DNA of 63,785 nt from Nocardia lijiangensis NBRC 108240 (lineage in GTDB: Bacteria > Actinomycetota > Actinomycetes > Mycobacteriales > Mycobacteriaceae): the NCBI RefSeq assembly GCF_001613045.1, contig NZ_BDBP01000003.1, positions 1-63,785 of the forward strand, written 5' to 3'. Within the stretch, counting starts at the first letter, position 1, and each line of letters begins with the position of its first letter. The notes beneath the pieces are model-generated. The model saw only the letters and a program-made list of their open reading frames with translations. It had not been told where the DNA came from and made no database searches. Made by a program: the position numbers and the translations under genes. This document shows, piece by piece, positions 24,001 to 33,000 of the stretch.

Positions 24001-27000
24001 GTCGGTGGTGTTGTAGATGTCGGCGCCGTGCAGGCGCACCCAATCCTGGTCCGGCACCGGCACTCCCGGCACGGTGGTGGGACCGGCCAGTTGCAGCTGT
24101 ACGAGCAGCAGATCGACGTCCGCGATGAGCGAGGCCAGGTGCGCGGGGGCGTCGGCCAGGTTGATCGGGGCGATGTCGTCGGCCACCCGCGGATCCCGGG
24201 TGAACAGTTCCGGGTCGGCTTCCAGCTTCGTCAGGAGCGCGTCGATCTCCTTGGCCAGCTTGGGTTTCGCGGTCTTCAGCGCCTCCAGCGTGGCCTTGGG
24301 GTCGGTCGCAAGGTCGGCCCGGCTCAGCTCCAGCTTGTTCAGCGCGGTGTCGAGCTGGTGGTAGGCGTCGAGGGCGTGCAGGGTGCGCGCGTACTCGACC
24401 AGCGCCTCGATCTGGGCGGCGCGCACCTCGTCGTCGAAACGCAGCCGCTCCACGGTGGCGGCGATCTGGCTCGGGGTCAGATCGACGCGGCCGATCGGCA
24501 GGCGGCCCACCAATTCCGTGATGGCGGACTCGATTTCGCCGCGCGACATCCGGGACATGTCCAGCGCCGGGCCGCTCGGCTCCGCCTGCGCCAGATCGGT
24601 GACCGTCTGCCAGGGGCCGCCCTCGTAGCGCACCATGGTGACGGTCAGGTTCCGGCCGTCGAAGTCTTCCGAGATATGGCGTACCGCAGGGGAATCCACC
24701 GCCGCAGTGGCCACCCGCCAGGTACCGCCGACCTCACGCGGCCAGGCCACGCGGTACTCGACCTCGAGGCTGCCGTTGTCGATCAGTTCCACCAGCTCGG
24801 AATTCGCCGGATCGGCGAGCGCCTTCGCCAGTGCCGCATCATGATTCATGGCGTTGTCGATGACAACGAGTTTCATCGGGGACCCCGCCAGCCCGATGCC
24901 CGGATGGTCGACCGGATCGATCAGGAACCCGCCGCTGACCCGGATCCATTCGCTGCCCGCGATATTCGCCATCACGTCGGCGTGCTGATCGAAATTGTCG
25001 TCGGCGTCGAGGAACTGCTGCGCCTGCCGCTGGAAGGCGGTCACGGCGTCCTGCAGGTCGGTGAGCCGAGTCTGCAGCTCCGCCAGCACGTTCGGGTTCT
25101 CGTGGTCGACGCCGAGGATGTGCGCGCGCTGGTCCAGCTCGGTGCGGATGTGGTGGCGGCGCAGCGCCTCCTCGAAGAACCTGCGGGCCTCGGGGGTATC
25201 GCGGTGCGACAGATCCCACCACATGCGCCCGCCCTGCATGTTGTTGTTGACGCCCGTCCAGCGCAGGGTGCCGGGGCGTCTGCGTCCTCTCGTCGCCGCG
25301 TCGACCTCGGCCGCGTACCGTTCCAGCGGGCTCGGGCGGTTGATGACCGCGGCAGGCAGCAGATGCGACAGATCGATATCGGTCCCGAACGGGATGTCCG
25401 CGTTCTCGGCGCGGTATCGGGCGAGCGCGGCCTCGAACGCCTTGGCCGAAACACCTTCGCGGGTCAGCAGATACCGCGCCTGTGCGACAGCGGCACGCAC
25501 CGATTCCGAACTCAGGTCCGGTAGTTCGATGCCGAGCGGGCCCGCCAGTGCCAGCAGCGCCCGCGCCTGCGCATCCAGCTCCTGCGCGGCCTGCGCGACC
25601 TCCTGGCCCCATTCGGCGAGATCGTCGTGGGCCGGCGCCGAAGGGTTGTGCTCGGCGTCGGCGGGGACCGGCGGCTCCAGCGAGGCGTCGATGCCTGGCA
25701 CGGGCTGCGCCGCCGGAGGTGCCTGCGGCACCGGCGGTCCCGCGAGGAAGCGGTCGGCCAGCCCGAGACGGCGGAGTTCGGCCTCGTTCTCGCTGATCTT
25801 CTGCGGGTCGGCGTCCTCGCGGGCGTAGTCGTAGACATCGCCGGTGCGCGAGACGGGCCCGTGCGATTCCGCGGAGGTGACCTGACTGAGCAGGAATGCC
25901 TTGATCTTCGGCCAGTTGCGCTTGAGGTTGACCACCTCGCGCGCGGTGAGCGCGGGGTTGCCCTCGAAGCTTCCCCAGAACTCGCTGTCGGCCAGCTGAC
26001 CGATGTTCTGCACCGTGAACGACTGGCCGAGCGGCACCATCTCCGACGGCGGATGCTGCGGGTTGACCACACCCGGCAGGTTCCGCAGGGTCTGGAGCAC
26101 ACCCGGATCGGCCTCCGGAGCCTTGACGATCGCGGCGGTGGGCACCTCCGGTGCGGCCAGGCGGGTGGCCGGTTCGACCCGCCAGCCGCCGGAACCGTCC
26201 GGGGTCAGCTGAACCGGGATTCGTTCGCCGCCGACCTCCAGGTCGATCCGCACCGGGCCGCCCGGTGTCCGGCCCGCTTGCAGCACCTGGGTGACATCGG
26301 CCAGATCCGTGACTGCCTGGGCGCGGGCCAGTGTCTCCGCCCGCAGTCGCTCCAGGGTGTCGGTCAGGTTCGCCGGCGCCAGGCCGTCGGCCGGGATCTG
26401 GAGCAGCTTCGCCCAAACCTCGATGATCTTGTCGATCTCGGTCCGCTGCTGCGGGTCCAGCGCGAGGTCACGGCGCCCCACGGCGGTGGCCAGCGCTTCG
26501 ATCGCGCCCGCGCGCAACAGGATTCGATAACGCTGCTGCGCGACGGTGGTCGCGAGATTCGCCGGATCCCGCTGCTCGGTCGTGAGCTCGAGCTGGTCGG
26601 CGAGCGACTGCTGGGCCTGCGCCATGGCGAGCGGGCGCGGCGGGTCGGACGGGTCCGGCGGCGACACCAACGGCCCCGCGACGGCAGCGGGGTGTGCGAG
26701 CGGAATCGGCGGCGCCGGTTGCGTTTCCGGCGGGTTGCCGATCGACCGCTGGAACTCCTCGGCCGCGTCGCGCTGGGCGAGGAAATCGGCGTCGGACGGA
26801 TCCGACGGGTAGCGCCAGTAGTGCTCCCCGGGGAACTGCTCGTCCGCTGTGAGCGTGTCGAAGTTCGCCGGGAACAGCATGTGCTGGTTCGCCAGGCCGT
26901 CCGGCGAGGCGTCCAGGAAGCGGCGGGCCAGCGCCATCTGCGACATGTCCTGGAGTGCGGACTGCGGATCCGGCAGTGCCCCGAGGGTTTCCGCGAGACC

Positions 27001-30000
27001 GAGGCGCTCGGCCAGGGCTTGTGCGTAGGCCAGGTGCGCGGCAGAAGGCTCGGCCCCGGATTCCGGTTCCGTACGCAGACTCGGTGTTTCGTCGAAGAAC
27101 CGCGCCGCCTGATGCACCGGGTCCTCGGGCTTGCGCGGTGTGGGCGGATCCTGGCCGAAACGCAGACCGGCGTCCGGCATCGGACCCTCGTCGCCGAGAC
27201 CCGGGACATGCGCGTCGTTCTGGAAGATGCTCGCCCAGGTGGCGGCGGTCTCCGCCGGTGTGCCACCGGTCAATTCGGCCAGTGACAGCGGATCGGTGCC
27301 GCCATTGGGGCCGAGGTCGAACAGCTGCTCTTGGCCGTTGTCATCGATATCGGTGAGCAGAACCCGTTGGCCGTCCACGTCGAAGACGTCGCGGCCCAGG
27401 TAGGTCACGGTGTAGGCGTGGCCGCCGATACCGTAGTCGTCGACGGTGGTCCGCTGGTCGATCACCACAGCCGAGGCGCCCAGGCCCTGCGCGCGCAAGG
27501 TGGTCAGCAGGCGGGCATGTGCGCCGCCCTCCTCCCCCGGCAGGAACGGCTCGGGCTGCGCGGTGCCGAAGTGGTCCGACATCTCACCCCACGGCACACC
27601 GCCGATCCGGTCGGGATCGACGGCGAACTCGCCGAGCACGTTCGGGTGCCGCACGGCCAGCTGGTCGAAAGCCCTTGGCACACAGTGGTTGATGGGAGTG
27701 CCACCGGTGGGCAGACGGTAGTACGTCTCGGCCAGTGCGGCCAAGGCGGCGAGGTCGGTGGCGTCCTGGCGGACATCGGCCCGCAACTCCGCCAGCGCCT
27801 CGGCGATCTGCTCCGGCGTGCGCAGCGCGGCCGCGTCGAGCCGGCCCGCCCGGAAGTTCTTGTAGATCGACTCCAGCTCGGACGGTGTCGCGGTGTCCAT
27901 ATCGACGCCCAGCAGGTGCAGCCAGTCGGCGTCCGGGTCCGGGATGCCGGGTACCTTGCCGGGCAGCGTCTGGCCGTGCCTGGCGAGCGCGAGGAAGTCC
28001 GCCAGATTGTCGACGAGCAACCCCACCTGGTCGTGGGTGTCGCTGTGATGCATCGGCAGACCACCGGGCCGCAGCTGATCCTGCGCGTCGTAGAGGTTGG
28101 GATCGAAATCGACCAGATCGGGGTACCGGTTCAGCAGCTTGGCCAGGGCATCCAGCTTCTTGGCCCGTTCGGGATGCCGCTGCTTCAGCTCCTCGAGCGC
28201 GTCGAGCGGGCGCCCGCGCAGCTCGGACCGGTTCACCCCGGCCTCGTGCAGCGCGCGCTCGAAGGCGTTGTAGCGGGCCACGTCCGTGTGCAGGCGGGCC
28301 AGATCGGCCATGGCCTCGATCCGCACCGCGCGCAACTGGTTCGCGGCGCGCGCCGCGTCGAGGGTGGAGCCGACGCGATCCGGGGCCAGATCGGCCAGCT
28401 TCACGTCCTGCCGGGCCGCCGCGTCCTCCACACGGGCCACCAGCTCGGCGGTCGACAGCGTGGTGGGGTCGGGCACCGGAATCCGGTTGTCCGGCGGTGT
28501 GAGCGCGCTTTCGCTGGGGATGGCCCGCCAGGGGCTGTCGTCGTTGTCGCGGACCATGGTCAGCTCGAGCCCGCGCCCGTCCACGGCACCGGAGAAATGC
28601 CGGACCTGCGGCGCGTCTACCTCGGCCACATGGATGACGCCGGTGCGGTCGGCCCAGGCGACCCGGTACTCGAGCTCCAGCTCGCCCTGGGTCAGCATCT
28701 GCGCGATATCGGTATTACGCGGGTCGGCGAGCGCGTTGGCCAGCTGCTGGTCGTGATCGCCGCCGTCGTTGATCACCACCAGGCGCGGCGGATTGCCGTC
28801 CAGCAGGCCGATACCCGGCGCATTGTCCGGATCCAGCAGGTCGCCGCCCTGGTCGAGCAACCACCGGTGCCCCGCCGCGGCCGCCATCTCCTCGGCGATC
28901 CGGGCGAACTTGGTGTCGGCATCGGTGTAGGCGGCCGCCAGTTGCGCGAATTCGGCTGCCTCTCGCGCCAATTCGGCAGCACGGTCGTGCAGTGCGGTCA
29001 GCGCGCGTGCGACATCGGCCGGGCTGTGCTTTGCCGGATCGACATCGAGCAGGTTGGCCCAGGTGCCCAGTTCGGCGCGCACCTGTTCGCGCTGCATCGC
29101 CTCCCGGAACGCCTCGCGGGCCTCCGCGCTCGGGTTGCCCTCCGGGTCCCACCAGAGCTTCAGCCGCGTCGGATTGTTGTTGACGCCACTGGCTTCGGAG
29201 TCCGCACCGGGCAGACCGGCCGCACGGGACTGCTCGCGCATATAGCGCTCGAGCGGATCGGGACGCGTGTCGTTGGTCGGCAAATAGCGCAGGCGCTCGT
29301 TCTCGTTGTGGAACCGCGTGGCCGCCTGCGCGTACGCCGCGGCCGCCGCGGCCTGCCGCATCGCCCGGTAGTTCGCCTCGCCGACCGCGGTGCGGACCGC
29401 GTCGGGGCTGAGGTCGGCCAGCGATAGCGACAGCGCGTCCGCGCCCTCGTAGAGCGCGATACCGGCGGCATTGCGGGCGGTGATGGTGTCGCCGAGTTCC
29501 GCGCCTCGGCGCGCCAGATCCGGATCGGGTGCCGTGCCTTGCGGTTCCGCATCCGGAACCGGCGGCACCACGTCCTCATCGATACCGGCGCGCTCGTCGG
29601 GCGCAACCGTCTCCGGTGCCTGCGGAGCACCGATCTGGTGACTGGCCGGGTAGTTGCGGGTGACCAGGGCCCAGAACGCCTCGCGGCCCTTCCACAGCTT
29701 CGACGCCTGCAACGCGAAGAACGCCGGATCCCAGTTGAACCCACTGACATTGGCCGCCGCGTCACCGGACAGCAACTCGATCTCCGCGCCGAACGCGTTG
29801 TAGAGATCGCTGTTGTTCTCCGAACCGAGCGCGTACTGGATCGGCCGGCCGGTGCCGTGGCTGCCGAGGTGGGTGCGCAGGAACTTCATCGCCCGGCTCT
29901 GCGGTTGCGCGTCGGGGTCGCTCGACGAGTCCGGCACCGGCACCGGCGGCGGCGCCAGTGGCTCGGCGGGCCGCACCCGCCACCCTCCGGAACCGTCGGC

Positions 30001-33000
30001 CGTCAGCAGCACCGGCACCCGCTGACCGTCCACCACCACCGTGTACCGGCGGGTCTCGCCCTCGGCCGCCTGGGTGGCCCGGCCCTCGACCGCGTGCACC
30101 GCCTGGGCGACATCGGCCAGATCGTTCAGGGCGACGGCGCGGGCAAGCACGTTGTCGCGCAGCCACTCCAGCGTCGTGTCGACCTGCCCCTCGGCCAGGT
30201 CGCTTTCCGAGAGCTGGAGCAGATCTGCCCACTGGTTGACGATCTTGGTGAGATCCGCCCGCTGGTTCGAGTCGACGGGGGCAGCCAGCCGGGCCAGGGC
30301 GGACGCGAGCGACTCGACCGCCCCCGCCCGCAGCATGGTCCGATACCGCTGCTCCGCGATGGTTTCCGCGAGATTCGCCTGGGTCACCTGGTCGTCGTTC
30401 AGGCGCAGCTGACGCAGCAGCTCCGCCTGCGCCGACTCCGGCGCGAGCGGATGCGGGGTCCGGGAGTCGGGCCGGGCCGGCGCCGGCCCCAGTGCGGGTG
30501 CGATCGCGTCCGGCACGGCGATCGGCATGGCGGGCGCCGGGGTATCGGGATCGACGACCGGCAGGGCGTGGGCTTCGTTGCGCTGCTGGGCGAAATTCGG
30601 GTTGCTCGGATCCGGCGAGTAGTTCCAGTACCGCTCGCCCAGATGCTGCTCGTCGATGCTCAATGGAGCGAAATCGTCCGAGCTCATGAGCTCGTTCATG
30701 TGCCCGGTGACCGGGGTCGGGTCGAGGAATCCGCGCGCCCAAGCCATTTGGGTCAGATCCGCGAGAATCGGGCGCGGGTCGGCGAAGCTCGGCAGCGAGT
30801 CGCCGAGGCCGAGTGCCTGTGAGAGGAGGGTCAGGCGGTCGCGGTCGGCGTCGGTCAGCGGGGACAGGTCGCCCGTCGGCGTCGTCTGGCGAGCCGGGGT
30901 CGGCTGTGGATCCGACGCCGATTCGGATTCAGGGTCCGGAGACTGCTGTGCCGCGGGATCGGGCTGCGCTTCCGGATCGGGCTGAGCACCCGGGTCCGGG
31001 GTCTGCGTATCCGGGTCCGGCGTGGGCTGCGCCTCGGGGTCCGGGTTCTGCTGCGAATCCGGGTCCGGCGCAGGCCGGTTGGCGTCGCGCTCTCCGTCGC
31101 GCCTGCGCTGCTCCTCCTGCTGCTGTTCGTCCAGGAGGCGCCGGAGGTCGCGCATCGGATCCCGACGGCCCTGATCGTCGCCGACCCGCGGCAGGTTCCG
31201 ATCGTCATCGTCGTGGCCCTGGGTGGCGGCACCCACCGCGAGCGGGCGCACCGCGAGCGGGCGCACGGAGTTACCGTTCGCGTCGTAGACCATGACCCAG
31301 GTCTTCTTCGCGTCCGGCAGATTGCCGGGGTCGAACTCGACCGGGCCGTCCGGATGCTTGTACGGGTCGTCGACCATGATCTTGCCGGTCGCGGCGTCGT
31401 AGTACATGACGTACGCGTGCGAACCGACACCGTGCTCATCGACCGTGTGGTTCTGGTCGACGACGACGACCGTCGCCTTGCCCTTCATGAAGTCCAGCGC
31501 CTCGGCGATCGCCTTGTGCGGCGACTTGCGCTTGCGGACCTTGACCTCGGTCACCTGGGAATCGGCGTGCTCTTCGAGCTGGCGCATGGACACACCGTCC
31601 GGGCCGACATCGGTCGGCACGGTGATGTCCGGATTACCGGTACGCTGGCGTGCCGTGTACAGCGCCTGCTCGGAACACCCGTTGTCCCGCAGCGGGGGCC
31701 GATCGGTGTCCAGGAACGACTCGTTGTCGGGCGCTTGGAATTCGGTGGTGCCGGCGGCGATGTTCTCCAGCCGGTACATGCGGTCGACCGGCACGCCGTT
31801 TTTCGGCGGCTTCGCGCCGGTGGCCTTCGGGGCGTTGAACTGGTGGAACAGACCGTTGGCGCGATCCTGGATGTGCACACGGACGTCGTCGCCGAAGTGC
31901 TTCTTCCGGATCAAGGGTGTGTCTTCCTGGCCGGAGAAATCGACGAGCACGACATCGTCGACCAGGCGCTCCAAACGCCCCTTACGGCCGGATGATTCGA
32001 CGACGTCGACGCCGTAGCCGCGCGCGATGATCTTGTTCGAGACCGCGATCTCGGGTTGCCCCTGCGCCACCCGCCCCTCGTTGAGCGCTGCTCGAGTCGC
32101 GCTGACGGCGGCCATATCCCGGGCGAGCAGCTTGCCGCCCTGACGGGCATGCCAGGTGGTCACGGACTGGCCCTTGTTCGGCGTGCCATAGCCGACCCAC
32201 GCGATCGACGCCGCCGACTCGCCCGCGCGTAGTCGACCGGCGGTCGCCTGGTACTGGCCGGCCATCTGGTTCACGGTGCTGCCGATATTGGCCAGCGACG
32301 CGTCCCGGCCCGGGACGTGCCAGGCCAACAGGGTCGCGGTGTCGATGTCGCCCATGGCGATGGCCGCCCGGCCGCTGCCGTTGAACGCGGTGGAGTCGAA
32401 GGCCATGACGTACACCGGCGTATTCGGCGCGACGGTTCGGGCCACCCCCTCCGCCATGGCGATCGCCTCTTGGGTACGCAGCAGGTTCACCAGCTGCTTG
32501 TGCGAGGCGGAGTTCAGCCTGCTCCGCCGAATCAGACTCTCGAGCTCGTTCTTGACGCGCTTGACCTCTTTCGCGGCCTCGGTGCGAGCCTCGTTGATCC
32601 GCCGTTTGGCTTCGGCTCGTTCTTGGGCGGCCTGACGGCGCGCCGCCGCCCTCTCCGCCGGCCTGCTGTCCGGATTCACCTGTGTCCGCGCCCGCGGCTG
32701 CTCGGCTTTCGCCTGCGCCAAGTCGGCCGCCGCCCGCTGTTGCTCGGCCAGCAGACTCTTCAATTGCGCCTGTTGGTCTTCGGTCAACCGGCTGCTGGCG
32801 ATCAGACTCTGCGACTCCCGGTCGATCTGTATCCGGTTGGCGATATCGACATCCGGCGCGGGGATGCCCGGCGCATTGTTGCCGAAGCTGGCCGGATGCA
32901 CTCGGAGCAGGACCAGCTGCTGATCCCGCGTGATGCCGCTCCACCGCTCGGAGTTCTTGCGCGCCAAGGCATCCGCCTCGGCCTGTGTGGCCTTGGGGCC

